A DNA stretch of 64,000 bases from Butyrivibrio sp. VCB2006 (GCF_000420945.1 NZ_ATVX01000005.1:186001-250000); one strand, 5' to 3'; positions 9,550-18,625 are shown, counted from the stretch's first letter. The notes: generated from the letters alone by a model not told the origin. Translations and numbers: made by a program.

Positions 9550-10545
9550 ATGTCTTTAGCTAGTAACAAGACTATCAGCATTATAATTCCTGTATATCAG
9601 GCAAAAGACACACTAAGAAGGTGTGTCTTGTCTTGTTTAAATCAGAAGGATTTAGACCCGAAGGAAGTGGAAATAATTCTGGTGGATGATGGCTCCACGG
9701 ATGGAAGCAGCGAGCTTTGCGATGAACTTGCAGCAGAGGATAAGCTAAACAGGATAATTGTAAGGCATACAGAAAACGGCGGTGTATCCCATGCGAGAAA
9801 TACAGGAATTAAAGAGGCTTCGGGACGCTTTGTTGTTTTTGTGGATGCTGATGATGCCGTAACAGATGGTCTTCTTGGCAATATGATCAAGCACGCAGAT
9901 GAGAGCACTCTTTTGGTGGATGAGACTAATAACTATTCAGCCTCAGGGAAAATCAATGGTTACGCCTACATTGAAAATGTGATACTGAATGAGAACACCC
10001 ATGTCTGGGGCAAGCTCTTTGACAGAGATACAATAGTATCCGGAAATCTATGTTTCATAGAGGGCCTTACTATCGGGGAGGATCTGTTATTCCTTCTTGA
10101 TTTTGCACTGCTTGTTGATAAGAAACACAGCATCAAATGTATTGCCGACGGGGATTATATCTATACAGAAAATGGGAACAGCGCCATGAACAGGGCATTC
10201 AAAAAGAGCTATCTGGACCAGATCAGATGCTGGAAGATGGCAGAGGAGAAGCTCCTGGCTGTTAAGGGTAGTGTATCTCCCTATGCTTTTGTTTCTGTAG
10301 CAGTAAGCCAGATACTTACAGCTCTTTTGGTTGTAGGAAAAGTGGCAGTTCAGGGTGATGAAAGAGATGCCGGACTTGATGCAATGGCAGTGTCACAGGT
10401 TACAGAGCAGATCAGACATGCACTTAAGACAAGAGGAGCTTTTGCGGGACTACCTGCAGGCCATAAGCTGAAGGTAATAATCTTCAGAATAAGTCCGAAA
10501 CTATATCTTGATTTATATGCCAGACATAAAGGGGCAAAAGGATGA
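9550..10545 (+). CDS. Family 2 glycosyltransferase
   Basis: A 331-residue GT-A enzyme with the IIIPVYQAKDTLRRC start, VDDGSTDGSSEL near residue 45, HTENGGVSHARN near residue 78 and VDADDAVTD near residue 101. I chose the ATG at 9550 over an in-frame TTG at 9532: the GGAG at 9534-9537 can serve as its ribosome site, although the 12-base spacing is long. The catalytic half is complete; the C-terminal half is divergent. The last four bases overlap the next start (ATGA), linking it to the pyruvyltransferase gene. Confidence 0.86.
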   Translation: MSLASNKTISIIIPVYQAKDTLRRCVLSCLNQKDLDPKEVEIILVDDGSTDGSSELCDELAAEDKLNRIIVRHTENGGVSHARNTGIKEASGRFVVFVDADDAVTDGLLGNMIKHADESTLLVDETNNYSASGKINGYAYIENVILNENTHVWGKLFDRDTIVSGNLCFIEGLTIGEDLLFLLDFALLVDKKHSIKCIADGDYIYTENGNSAMNRAFKKSYLDQIRCWKMAEEKLLAVKGSVSPYAFVSVAVSQILTALLVVGKVAVQGDERDAGLDAMAVSQVTEQIRHALKTRGAFAGLPAGHKLKVIIFRISPKLYLDLYARHKGAKG

Positions 10546-11717
10546 GCATGGATCTCAACAGACCAATAATTCTATATATGCATGCAGGCAGCGGCAACCA
10601 CGGCTGTGAAGCTATAGCAAACAGTACAGTTAAGCTGATTGCCCAAAAGAGACAGGAAGCCAGCGTGGATACCCACATTCCTGTTATTGTAGTAACTAAC
10701 AGTGTGGATGAAGACCGTAAGTATTCTCTTTCTCACTTGGAAAAAGAGGGACTTTGCCGCCTTGTAGAGGATAGGCACATTGACAGAGATGCTATTCCTC
10801 ATATTTTATATTATGTTTACCGCAAACTAAGCGGTGACAGAGAATCTTTTTTGAGATACAAGTACAAGGATGCCTTTGCGCTGTTTAAAAAGCTTACAGC
10901 GGATTACAAGGATGTTACTCCCCTGGCGGTATCAATTGGCGGAGACAACTACTGTTACCCGGAAATGGTGACAGACCTTATTCTTGCACATAACGTATTC
11001 AGAAAAAGAGGGTTTGAAACAGTTTTATGGGGATGCTCAATAGAGCCGGAGTCTCTTAAGGACAAGGAACTGGTTAAGGATCTGGATTCCTATTCCAAAA
11101 TATATGCAAGAGAATCCATCACCTTTAATGCACTTATAGATGCCGGAATATCCAAGGATAAGCTGGTTCTTAGAAAGGACCCTGCCTTTGAACTTGGTAC
11201 CAGTAAGGTGACTGTTCCCAAGACATTTTTGCCCGGAAAGACTGTAGGGGTTAACCTTAGCCCTATGGTTCAGAATAAGGAGAAGGTTCCGGGAATTACA
11301 ATTGAGAACTACAAGAATTTCATTAAGTATATTCTTGGTGAGACTGATCAGAATATTGCACTTATTCCTCATGTTGTATGGGCCAATAACGATGACAGAG
11401 GCCCACTTGAGGAGTTGTATCTTGAGTTTAAGAATACAAACAGGGTGACGCTTATTGAGGATGCGCCTGCAGAGGAGCTTAAGGGATATATTTCCATGTG
11501 CAGCTTTTTTGTGGGAGCAAGAACCCACTCAACAATTGCAGCCTATAGCAGCGGTGTTCCGACACTGGTTATTGGCTATTCGGTTAAGAGCAGGGGCATC
11601 GCTACGGACTTGTTTGGAACCTGTGATAAATATGTTCTTCCTGTCCAGGAGCTCACAGAAGCTGATGAAATGATAAAGGCTTATAAATGGATTGTTACAA
11701 ATAATAAAAGTCAGTAA
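10542..11717 (+). CDS. Polysaccharide pyruvyl transferase family protein
   Basis: A 391-residue protein of the WcaK/CsaB-like family (PF04230). It has the N-terminal HAGSGNHGCEAIANSTVKL block that marks the family, a SIGGDNYCY block near residue 131, a WGCSIEP block near residue 163, and a C-terminal GARTHSTIAAYSSGVPTL block near residue 326 containing the conserved Arg and His. Family members transfer pyruvate from phosphoenolpyruvate to a sugar as a ketal, giving the polymer negative charge. That would make the polysaccharide acidic. The acceptor sugar is unknown. Confidence 0.87.
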   Translation: MSMDLNRPIILYMHAGSGNHGCEAIANSTVKLIAQKRQEASVDTHIPVIVVTNSVDEDRKYSLSHLEKEGLCRLVEDRHIDRDAIPHILYYVYRKLSGDRESFLRYKYKDAFALFKKLTADYKDVTPLAVSIGGDNYCYPEMVTDLILAHNVFRKRGFETVLWGCSIEPESLKDKELVKDLDSYSKIYARESITFNALIDAGISKDKLVLRKDPAFELGTSKVTVPKTFLPGKTVGVNLSPMVQNKEKVPGITIENYKNFIKYILGETDQNIALIPHVVWANNDDRGPLEELYLEFKNTNRVTLIEDAPAEELKGYISMCSFFVGARTHSTIAAYSSGVPTLVIGYSVKSRGIATDLFGTCDKYVLPVQELTEADEMIKAYKWIVTNNKSQ

Positions 11718-11741
11718 AGATATTACCGGGGGTATTGGGGA

Positions 11742-12671
11742 ATGATTATAGTTAAGATTGCAGGCGGCCTGGGAAACCAAATGCAACAGTATTCGTTATA
11801 TAGAAAGCTTCTTAGTATGGGGAAGGAAGTAAAGCTTGATCTTTCGTGGTTTTCACCGAAGATTCAGGAGAAGATGCTGGCAAAAAGAGATTTTGAGTTA
11901 CCTCTTTTTGTAAATCTTCCATACGAGGTTGCTACTACAGAAGAAGTAAATGCTTTTTTGGAACAGTGCTTTTGGGAGAAGGTTTCAGGGAAAGTGCGTC
12001 GTAAGCTGGGTAAGCAGGCATCTGACAATAAGAATGTCTTTGTGGAAACTCAGATGTATCATCCGGAAATTTTTGATTTCGATGACAAATATATTGATGG
12101 TTATTTTGCCTGCCAGAAGTACTATGGAGACATTATGGATGAACTTAGGGAGCTGTTTGTATTTCCTGAACACTCTATTCCTGAGCTCCATCAAAGGAAT
12201 ATGGTCCTGGCATCCAAGATGGATAAAGAGAACTCTGTAAGTGTGCATATCAGAAGAGGCGATTATCTTGATCCGGAGAATTTCAAGGTTCTGGGTAATA
12301 TTTCAACCAGCGAGTATTATGACAGCGCCATGAAATATTTCATGGATAAATATCCGGATACTCATTTCTATATTTTTACAAGTGATCATGAATATGCCAG
12401 AGAAAATTTCAGGGATGAGAGTCTGTACACAATTATTGACTGGAACACCGGCAAGGACAGTGTGCAGGATCTTATGCTTATGAGTCATTGCAGAGGCAAT
12501 ATTTGTGCTAATTCAACTTTCAGCTTCTGGGGAGCAAGGCTTAACAAAAGGCAGGATCACGAGGTTATCAGAACCTTTACCATGCGTAATAATCAGCACT
12601 GTGAACCAGATATCATGCATGATTATTGGAATGGCTGGATTTTAATGGATAAAGACGGGAAGATTGTTTAA
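11742..12671 (+). CDS. GT11-family glycosyltransferase (alpha-1,2-fucosyltransferase type)
   Basis: A 309-residue GT11 protein with AGGLGNQMQQYSLY at residues 7-20, HIRRGDYLD at residues 169-177 and an ANSTFSFWGA block near residue 252. These match the donor-binding and catalytic blocks of bacterial alpha-1,2-fucosyltransferases better than the two earlier paralogues do. A GGGGGTATTGGGG purine-rich run just upstream supplies the ribosome site. It ends directly at the start of the flippase gene. Together with the 381 and 3132 genes it suggests a fucose-rich or deoxyhexose-rich product, although GDP-fucose synthesis genes are not in the window. Confidence 0.87.
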   Translation: MIIVKIAGGLGNQMQQYSLYRKLLSMGKEVKLDLSWFSPKIQEKMLAKRDFELPLFVNLPYEVATTEEVNAFLEQCFWEKVSGKVRRKLGKQASDNKNVFVETQMYHPEIFDFDDKYIDGYFACQKYYGDIMDELRELFVFPEHSIPELHQRNMVLASKMDKENSVSVHIRRGDYLDPENFKVLGNISTSEYYDSAMKYFMDKYPDTHFYIFTSDHEYARENFRDESLYTIIDWNTGKDSVQDLMLMSHCRGNICANSTFSFWGARLNKRQDHEVIRTFTMRNNQHCEPDIMHDYWNGWILMDKDGKIV

Positions 12672-14192
12672 ATGGGTAGAGTTAAATCTGCGACAAGAAA
12701 TATAGCCTTTGGATATGTGGGACAGATGGCAACAGCCATTATGTCTTTTATCCTCAGAAAGCTCTTCATCATTTATCTGGATGAAAAGCTTCTTGGAGTT
12801 AACTCTCTTTACGGCAATGTCCTTTCAATCCTGAATATGGCTGAACTTGGAATAGGTACTGCGCTTAATTTCAGCCTTTATGGGCCTGTTGCCAGAGGAG
12901 AAAAAGAAAAGATCAAATCCTATATGCAGCTTTATAGGAAGGCATATTATATCATTGCCATGGTAGTGGCTGCTATAGGCCTTTGTCTTGCACCCTTTTT
13001 GGAACTGCTTGTCAAAAAGCCGGGTAATATTACCCATAAAGAACTTCTTTTATATTATTTCATATTTCTTTTCAACACAGTCAGCAGCTATTTTGTGGCC
13101 TACAAGTATAGTCTTGTAAATGCTGAGCAAAAGAACTACATTCAGACCAATATTATTACCATAACCAAGGTAATTACTGTATTTGTACAGATCATAGTTC
13201 TTGTTATTACCAAAAATTTCCTCTTATATCTTCTTACAGATGCCTTTATACAGCTGGCTCAGAAGATATTTGTATCAAGATTTCTTGATAATATGTATCC
13301 TTACCTTAGGGAAAAGAATGTGGAGAGACTCTCTAAAGAGGAGAGTGACAACGTTTGGAACAAGACAAAAGCCCTTGTTTTCCATAAGGTTGGAGACGTG
13401 GCAAGACTCCAGACGGATGCCATTATCATTTCATCCTTTATAGAGGTAGCTATGGCCGGAGTCGTAGATAACTACAACATGGTCATCAGTACAGTATCAA
13501 ACTTTGTAAACATTATTTTTAATTCGGTTATTTCAAGCTTTGGAAATCTTATAGCCACAGAGTCCAAGGAAAAACAGTTTGGAATGTTCAGGGTGTACAG
13601 ATTTTTTGCATCCTGGGTTTATGGTTTTTCCTGCGTGGGATTTATGGTTCTTTTGACACCACTTATCAGGATATGGCTGGGAGATAGCTGGATTTTGGCG
13701 CCGGCTGCAGTTTATTGCATACTGATAGATTACTATTTTAAAGGCGACAGGATTGTTCTTAGTAATTACAAGACGGCAGCAGGGGTATTTGAACAGGACA
13801 AATATCTGGCTCTTATCCAGGGAGCGGTTAACCTGGTAATCTCAATATGCCTTGTACAGACACCTCTTGGAATTACCGGTGTCTATGTTGGAACTATAGT
13901 TTCAGGTCTCATTGCCAACATTACAAAGCCTGTGATTATTTACAGGGCTTGCTTTGACAAGGGCGCATGGGAATACTTTATCGACAGCTTTAAATATCTG
14001 GCCAGTCTTGTGTTTGTACTTGTGGTATGTAATGTGATCGGAAACAGAGTTTTGGCAACTCTCAATATTGGTACATTTCTTTTGATGGCAGTTATCATTA
14101 CAGTAATCTTTAATGGTGTATATATTCTTTTATATGGCAGAACTGAGGAGTTTAAGTATCTGTTCGGAAAGATAAAGGAAAGAGTACGATGA
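12672..14192 (+). CDS. Wzx-type oligosaccharide flippase
   Basis: A 506-residue protein with about 12-14 transmembrane segments spread over its length and the N-terminal pattern ATRNIAFGYVGQ typical of the polysaccharide branch of the MOP superfamily. An LNMAELGIGTALNFSLY block near residue 55 is the usual conserved part of TM2 in these flippases. It would move the undecaprenyl-linked repeat unit to the outer face for the Wzy-like polymerase. The ATG directly follows the preceding stop, and the last four bases overlap the next gene. Confidence 0.88.
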   Translation: MGRVKSATRNIAFGYVGQMATAIMSFILRKLFIIYLDEKLLGVNSLYGNVLSILNMAELGIGTALNFSLYGPVARGEKEKIKSYMQLYRKAYYIIAMVVAAIGLCLAPFLELLVKKPGNITHKELLLYYFIFLFNTVSSYFVAYKYSLVNAEQKNYIQTNIITITKVITVFVQIIVLVITKNFLLYLLTDAFIQLAQKIFVSRFLDNMYPYLREKNVERLSKEESDNVWNKTKALVFHKVGDVARLQTDAIIISSFIEVAMAGVVDNYNMVISTVSNFVNIIFNSVISSFGNLIATESKEKQFGMFRVYRFFASWVYGFSCVGFMVLLTPLIRIWLGDSWILAPAAVYCILIDYYFKGDRIVLSNYKTAAGVFEQDKYLALIQGAVNLVISICLVQTPLGITGVYVGTIVSGLIANITKPVIIYRACFDKGAWEYFIDSFKYLASLVFVLVVCNVIGNRVLATLNIGTFLLMAVIITVIFNGVYILLYGRTEEFKYLFGKIKERVR

Positions 14193-15394
14193 ACGATTAT
14201 AAGCGTATTGTAAGCAGAACCACTTCTGAACTTGATAACATTATGAAGGTCAGCACTTCCCAAAGGGTGAAGGATTATGCCAAGAAGCTTATGGGAAGAA
14301 GCGTTAGAACTTCAGATCCTATGTTTTGGCCATCCGGAATGCTGATGCTTGGGCTTACAGAAGCACTTTCCGCGGGTGATTGGGATAACCATGAGGATGA
14401 CTTTATTGTCTTTTCTCTTAAAGGCCATATGAAGCTGTGGGCGGATCAGTATAAATATAAGATAAGATTTGTGGACGATGCACTTTCCGGGTATTCCATG
14501 ATCAGACTCTCAAATGGTGCTGACGGTGAATTATATCAAAGAGGCTGTGACAGGATAAGGGATTATGTTAAGAGAGCAGCGGTTGATGACCTTGGATCCA
14601 TAATCTACAATCCGGGAAAGAACAATAAATATATATTTGCAGATGGAATTGGACAGGCAACCTTGTTTATGGCAGCGGATGTTCTTACGACGCTTAGGGC
14701 AGGTGAAAATTCTTTTGATAATAATACTCAAAGCGATGTCCTGTATTATAGTGAGTCAGACTATATCAGTGCCGTGGGCAAGATATATGCTCAGTTTATT
14801 AACTATTACAAATATGGAAGAGATAGTAAGACCGGACTTTTGTACCATGGCTATGTTGTAACAGCTGATAAAAAAGGTCCCGGTGCCAATATTACCTGTG
14901 AAAGAAAGGGTATACTTGGATGGGGAAGAGCCCATGGCTGGATGATGATGGGACTTTCAGAAGCTGCGTATTTGGAAAAGGAAATAAAAGAGAGAATACC
15001 TTCAGGACAATTTGGTGCAATACTGGAGCTTTCTACCTGGTTCAAAGAACTAACCGAAGTTGCACTTGAGTATCAAAGGCCTGACGGAGCCTTCAGCTGG
15101 CAGCTTAATGCCATTGATGGACATGTGGATATGTCTGCGACAGGAATGATCGCATATTCCGTTGCCAGAGGATATGTAAATGGTCTTTTCGATAATGATA
15201 CAGAATTAAAAGAGAAAGTAAGAAAATCTCTTCTAAAGGCGAAGGAGGCAATGTATGCCCATACTGACAATGGAGTTGTGGGTGATGTACTGAGCTCCTG
15301 TGATGACTTTGCTGTCCATTATCAGATTTATGGAAATTATCCGTGGGGACAGGGAGCAGTTCTTGCGGCTCTGTCTGTGATCGACAGAATATAA
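14189..15394 (+). CDS. GH88/GH105-family hydrolase at the end of the exopolysaccharide operon
   Basis: A 401-residue protein with the (alpha/alpha)6 pattern of unsaturated-uronyl and rhamnogalacturonyl hydrolases. Recognisable blocks are FWPSGMLMLGL near residue 46, FADGIGQATLF with Asp152 at the position of the catalytic aspartate, GLLYHGY near residue 213, WGRAHGWMMMG near residue 243 and YQRPDGAFSWQ near residue 293. There is no signal peptide, so it acts in the cytoplasm. It starts inside the stop of wzx, so it is part of the biosynthetic operon rather than a separate catabolic unit. It may trim or recycle the polymer, or be an unrelated passenger. Confidence 0.8.
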   Translation: MNDYKRIVSRTTSELDNIMKVSTSQRVKDYAKKLMGRSVRTSDPMFWPSGMLMLGLTEALSAGDWDNHEDDFIVFSLKGHMKLWADQYKYKIRFVDDALSGYSMIRLSNGADGELYQRGCDRIRDYVKRAAVDDLGSIIYNPGKNNKYIFADGIGQATLFMAADVLTTLRAGENSFDNNTQSDVLYYSESDYISAVGKIYAQFINYYKYGRDSKTGLLYHGYVVTADKKGPGANITCERKGILGWGRAHGWMMMGLSEAAYLEKEIKERIPSGQFGAILELSTWFKELTEVALEYQRPDGAFSWQLNAIDGHVDMSATGMIAYSVARGYVNGLFDNDTELKEKVRKSLLKAKEAMYAHTDNGVVGDVLSSCDDFAVHYQIYGNYPWGQGAVLAALSVIDRI

Positions 15395-15402
15395 CGTATA
15401 AA

Positions 15403-15434
15403 AAAGGGAATGTCAGATAACTGACATTCCCTTT
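15403..15434. terminator. Bidirectional intrinsic terminator
   Basis: A perfect 14-bp stem (15403-15416 with 15421-15434) around an ATAA loop, with an A-run before and T-rich sequence after. It ends the exopolysaccharide operon and, read on the other strand, the 85-residue gene at 15451-15708. Confidence 0.9.
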
Positions 15435-15450
15435 GTGTTTGAAGTGAGTT

Positions 15451-15708
15451 TTATCTTGCAGGAGCCCACGTAATTCCGTAGAGCTGTTCCATAAGCTTTC
15501 TAAGTTCTTCCTTCATGGAGTTGCAGGCAGAAGCTTCGTCTACAAAGTTCATAACGCCGATTCGCTCTTTGTTGTCCTGGAAGAAAACAGCCCAGCCCTT
15601 ATCAGTCTTATCGAGGCAAATTCTATTCTTGTGATGGCCACCTATTTTGTAAAGTTTCTTAGGTACCAGATGATCTTTGAAGTATTTCTTGAGTTCTTTT
15701 GAAGTCAT
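15451..15708 (-). CDS. Small protein of unknown function
   Basis: An 85-residue protein that I do not recognise. It starts at an ATG with a GGAGG site seven bases upstream. The sequence is a small alpha/beta-looking domain with a basic N-terminus (LKKYFKDHLVP), a KIGGHHKNRICLD strand pair, WAVFFQDN near residue 39 and a C-terminal helix. No signal peptide or membrane segment is present. It stands alone on the minus strand between two + strand units and has its own promoter with overlapping palindromes, which suggests tight regulation. A small immunity or stress protein is possible but is only a guess. Confidence 0.7.
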   Translation of the reverse strand: MTSKELKKYFKDHLVPKKLYKIGGHHKNRICLDKTDKGWAVFFQDNKERIGVMNFVDEASACNSMKEELRKLMEQLYGITWAPAR

Positions 15709-15735
15709 AATGCAACCTCCAATTTGGTTTTAAAA

Positions 15736-15795
15736 GTAATCACATGTAGTTTTGATTACTACATATAATATAACATCAAACTACATAAAAGGCAA
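15736..15795 (-). promoter_or_regulatory. Promoter with overlapping palindromes for the 85-residue gene
   Basis: On the minus strand, TTGCCT (15795-15790) and TATATT (15772-15767) are 17 bases apart. Two inverted repeats overlap the region downstream of and around the -10: GTAATCA (15736-15742) with TGATTAC (15753-15759), and a 12-bp pair ATGTAGTTTTGAT (15744-15756) with ATCAAACTACAT (15775-15786). They look like operator sites for a dimeric repressor; the regulator is not identifiable. Confidence 0.5.
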
Positions 15796-15866
15796 GGCGA
15801 AATATAGCAGGTATTAACTTTTAATAAAATTACTATAAATTGTAATGATTCTAAATTTTTTGTCGA

Positions 15867-15872
15867 TATAAT
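15867..15872 (+). promoter_or_regulatory. Predicted -10 element for the acidic secreted protein
   Basis: TATAAT at 15867-15872, 42 bases before the start codon at 15915. No convincing -35 hexamer is visible at the right spacing, so this is a weak call. Confidence 0.4.
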
Positions 15873-15914
15873 ATATGAACTGGTAGTGTGCATTTGTAAC
15901 AAGGAGGAACATGG

Positions 15915-17765
15915 ATGTTTACTCGAAAATGCCTAAGGATGGGAATAAGCGTTATATTGTCAGCGGTGATCATGGCAACATGCCCGGTCATGACATATGC
16001 CACAGAAGTCGATGGCGCAACGGTCTTCGGCTCCGGTAGTAGTGCGTCTGATCTGGAAGAAGTCAAAGAAGCTGCTTTAAACGCACTAATCACGGATGAG
16101 GAAATTGAACAAAGAATAAATGAAGATGAGATCTGGGCGCTTATTGATAGAGATGACCTTAGATCTTTTGTTGACGTGGACTCACTTAGAGAGTCTATAG
16201 ATAAAAGGGCACTTCTTGAAACTATAGATCTGGACGAACTAGTAAAACAGATTGATGAGGTGGACCTTGCCAGACAGGTTGATACCGACAAGCACCCTAT
16301 TGATGTTGTTAATGCTCAGCTTCCTATACTTGGAGAAAAGAGTCCTTTTGATTTCATAGTTGATCCTATGAAACTTCTTTATGCTACTTCTGAGAATAGT
16401 GAAGAGGTCGGATTAGTTGAAGAGAAAGCGACAGTTCTTTTCGCCAATACCAGCGGAGACTATAAGTTTTCCAGTAAAAGTGATCTGCTTACAGTAGTTA
16501 ATAAAGGTAATGTTCCTGTTAGATTAACAGTTAAGGCCAATATAACAAATGCTGGCGGCATTGTATTTGCAAACAGCAAGGCTGAACTTACTGGGAATGA
16601 TCCCAGCATTTTCATGGCATTATGTGATGAGAATGGAATCGCAGCTGTAATGACCGAAGCAGGTGAAGCCAGAATCGATGTGGTTCTTAAGGCGGTTCCT
16701 GATGATGCGTATAGCTTTTCCTGGAATGAGGAGAAACAGAAATATGAATATACTCTGAAGGAAGAGGTTGATGAGTCAGTATATGATTCATTCTCCTTCT
16801 ATATCTGCGCAGATTGTAATACAGAGGCCAGCTGGAGCCACCTGCGTAGTGCCCCGAGAATTGCCGTTTCGTGGCAGACTGAGCCTATTGAACCTGACAA
16901 GGATGCCATAGATCAGGAAATAGAAGATTATGAGACAGAAATAGATGATTATGTAACTGCATTCCTTGAGACATATAATCCACCTGTAATCGAGAAATTT
17001 GTCGTAGAAACTGTTCCTGTAGAAAAAGAGGAAACAGAAGAGGAGACAGAGGACTTTATCGAAGAAGCAACGGAAGAAACGACAGATGCAAGTTCCGATG
17101 AAAGCTCCGTAGAGATAATAGAAGAAACAGAGACAGCAGCGAATAGCGACTCTGTGGAAGATATTCAGGAAGAAGAGGTTCCTAAAGCTGAGAATGTGGA
17201 TGCGGCGACTGATGCTTCTTCCGAGTTAACCTCTGAAGAAGTTGTCGAGGAAGATTCTGATATAGCCTCAGAAGAGATATCTTCAGAAGAACCATTCTAT
17301 GTAGAACACTACACTGAAAGAGTCGAGGAAAAGACTCAGGAAGAGACCCGAAGCGAGAAGATTGCAAAACTTAGAAAGGCAGAACTGGTTAAGCTTGTTA
17401 CCGAGAAGTTTAAGGAGCTTATAGAAGAAGAACTGAACAGGCTTGTGGAAGAGGAAGTTGACAAACTTGCCCTTGAGCAGTTCGAATCAATAAAAGCGGA
17501 TATGATTCTCTCCTATAAGGAAGAGATGGCAGAAAAGCTGACAGAAGATATTACGTCTGAAGAAGATGAAGACCAGCTTATTCCTGAAGATGAAGATACG
17601 GAAGCAGAAGTAATAGATACAGGAGACGACGAGGCAGAAGAATTAACTGAAGAACCAAAGGAAGAAACGAAAGAAGAATCGAAAGAAGAACCAAAGGAAG
17701 AACCGAAAGAAGAACCAAAGACAGAGACTAAAACGGATGAGGGTATAGTCTTCTTTGGCGAATGA
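15915..17765 (+). CDS. Secreted Glu-rich protein of unknown function
   Basis: A 616-residue protein starting seven bases after an AAGGAGG site. Residues 1-29 form a signal peptide ending near VMTYATE. Residues 35-120 are charged with repeating leucines, as in a coiled coil. Residues about 170-325 form a compact domain with alternating hydrophobic residues, probably a beta-sandwich. The rest is strongly acidic: a Ser/Thr/Glu linker, then a helical block at about 480-545, and a tail of imperfect EEPKEE repeats. There is no LPXTG motif and no C-terminal membrane helix, so the protein is released or held by other contacts. I do not recognise the family. Its terminator overlaps the promoter of the next cassette. 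Confidence 0.8.
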   Translation: MFTRKCLRMGISVILSAVIMATCPVMTYATEVDGATVFGSGSSASDLEEVKEAALNALITDEEIEQRINEDEIWALIDRDDLRSFVDVDSLRESIDKRALLETIDLDELVKQIDEVDLARQVDTDKHPIDVVNAQLPILGEKSPFDFIVDPMKLLYATSENSEEVGLVEEKATVLFANTSGDYKFSSKSDLLTVVNKGNVPVRLTVKANITNAGGIVFANSKAELTGNDPSIFMALCDENGIAAVMTEAGEARIDVVLKAVPDDAYSFSWNEEKQKYEYTLKEEVDESVYDSFSFYICADCNTEASWSHLRSAPRIAVSWQTEPIEPDKDAIDQEIEDYETEIDDYVTAFLETYNPPVIEKFVVETVPVEKEETEEETEDFIEEATEETTDASSDESSVEIIEETETAANSDSVEDIQEEEVPKAENVDAATDASSELTSEEVVEEDSDIASEEISSEEPFYVEHYTERVEEKTQEETRSEKIAKLRKAELVKLVTEKFKELIEEELNRLVEEEVDKLALEQFESIKADMILSYKEEMAEKLTEDITSEEDEDQLIPEDEDTEAEVIDTGDDEAEELTEEPKEETKEESKEEPKEEPKEEPKTETKTDEGIVFFGE

Positions 17766-17801
17766 ATAAGATGAACTGAAATTTAATAGGATTGTTATAT
17801 T

Positions 17802-17838
17802 AAAGCACCGTTTGCTGTTTGCGATACGGTGCTTTATT
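17802..17838 (+). terminator. Intrinsic terminator of the acidic secreted protein gene
   Basis: A 10-bp stem AAAGCACCGT (17802-17811) with ACGGTGCTTT (17826-17835), followed by a short T-rich run. The 14-base loop holds the -35 hexamer of the following promoter. Confidence 0.78.
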
Positions 17839-17847
17839 TCGTATAAT
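17819..17847 (+). promoter_or_regulatory. Predicted promoter of the CDP-sugar cassette
   Basis: TTGCGA at 17819-17824 and TATAAT at 17842-17847 with a 17-base spacer. The -35 lies in the loop and the spacer in the 3' stem of the preceding terminator, a very compact arrangement. Confidence 0.6.
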
Positions 17848-17908
17848 TATTGTATATATTTACGATGATGCGAAAATAGGCTTTTTGATAGTTAAGAGGG
17901 GATATTCT

Positions 17909-18625
17909 ATGAATATAGCGATTATTCTGGCAGGAGGAACCGGAACAAGGGTTGGAGGTGATATACCCAAGCAGTTTCTTGAGTTGTCGGGACAAATGAT
18001 GATACTTCATAGTATGAGAGCCTTTGCTGAGTCAGAGTACGTTGGAAATATACAGATTGTAGCAGACAGTGCTTTTCGGGAAAAAGTAGAGGATGCAATC
18101 TTTGAGGATGGAGATAGTCCTATTGCGGAAAAGTTCCTTGGCTTTTCTGATCCGGGAGAAAACAGACAGCTGTCTATATACAATGCACTGAAAGACATAG
18201 GACAGATACTGGGACAGGATAATATTGACGGAGTAATAATTCACGATGCAGCAAGGCCCTTTGTGACAGTGGAAACGGTGAATGAATGTCTTTTGACCCT
18301 TGATGGCCATGATGGCGCAATGCCTGTACTTCCTATGAATGATACGGTTTACTTTAGCAGAACAGGTCAGAAAGTAGACGAACTTCTTAACAGAAATCAA
18401 ATATATGCAGGACAGGCTCCGGAGGCCTTTTGGTACAAGAAGTATTTAAAGGCCAATGAAGATCTTTTGCCGGATAAGATTCTTTTAATAAAAGGCTCCA
18501 CGGAGGTTGCTATAATGGCCGGTCTTGATGTGGCAATGATCCCGGGAGATCAGAGGAACTTTAAGGTTACAACTTCTCAGGATATGGAAAGAGCAAGACA
18601 GATTCTGGATAACACAGGATGGTGA
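17909..18625 (+). CDS. IspD/TarI-family cytidylyltransferase
   Basis: A 238-residue nucleotidyltransferase. The CTP-binding loop LAGGTGTR lies at residues 7-14 and the PKQF motif at 20-23; IHDAARPFV near residue 110 is the second active-site block. I chose the ATG at 17909 because the protein then starts exactly at the conserved first strand and an AGAGGGG site lies upstream; a longer in-frame extension exists but has no support. IspD makes CDP-methylerythritol; TarI makes CDP-ribitol. The next gene encodes a zinc dehydrogenase, the arrangement seen in TarIJ pairs, which favours a polyol-phosphate substrate. IspD activity cannot be excluded from sequence. Confidence 0.82.
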   Translation: MNIAIILAGGTGTRVGGDIPKQFLELSGQMMILHSMRAFAESEYVGNIQIVADSAFREKVEDAIFEDGDSPIAEKFLGFSDPGENRQLSIYNALKDIGQILGQDNIDGVIIHDAARPFVTVETVNECLLTLDGHDGAMPVLPMNDTVYFSRTGQKVDELLNRNQIYAGQAPEAFWYKKYLKANEDLLPDKILLIKGSTEVAIMAGLDVAMIPGDQRNFKVTTSQDMERARQILDNTGW

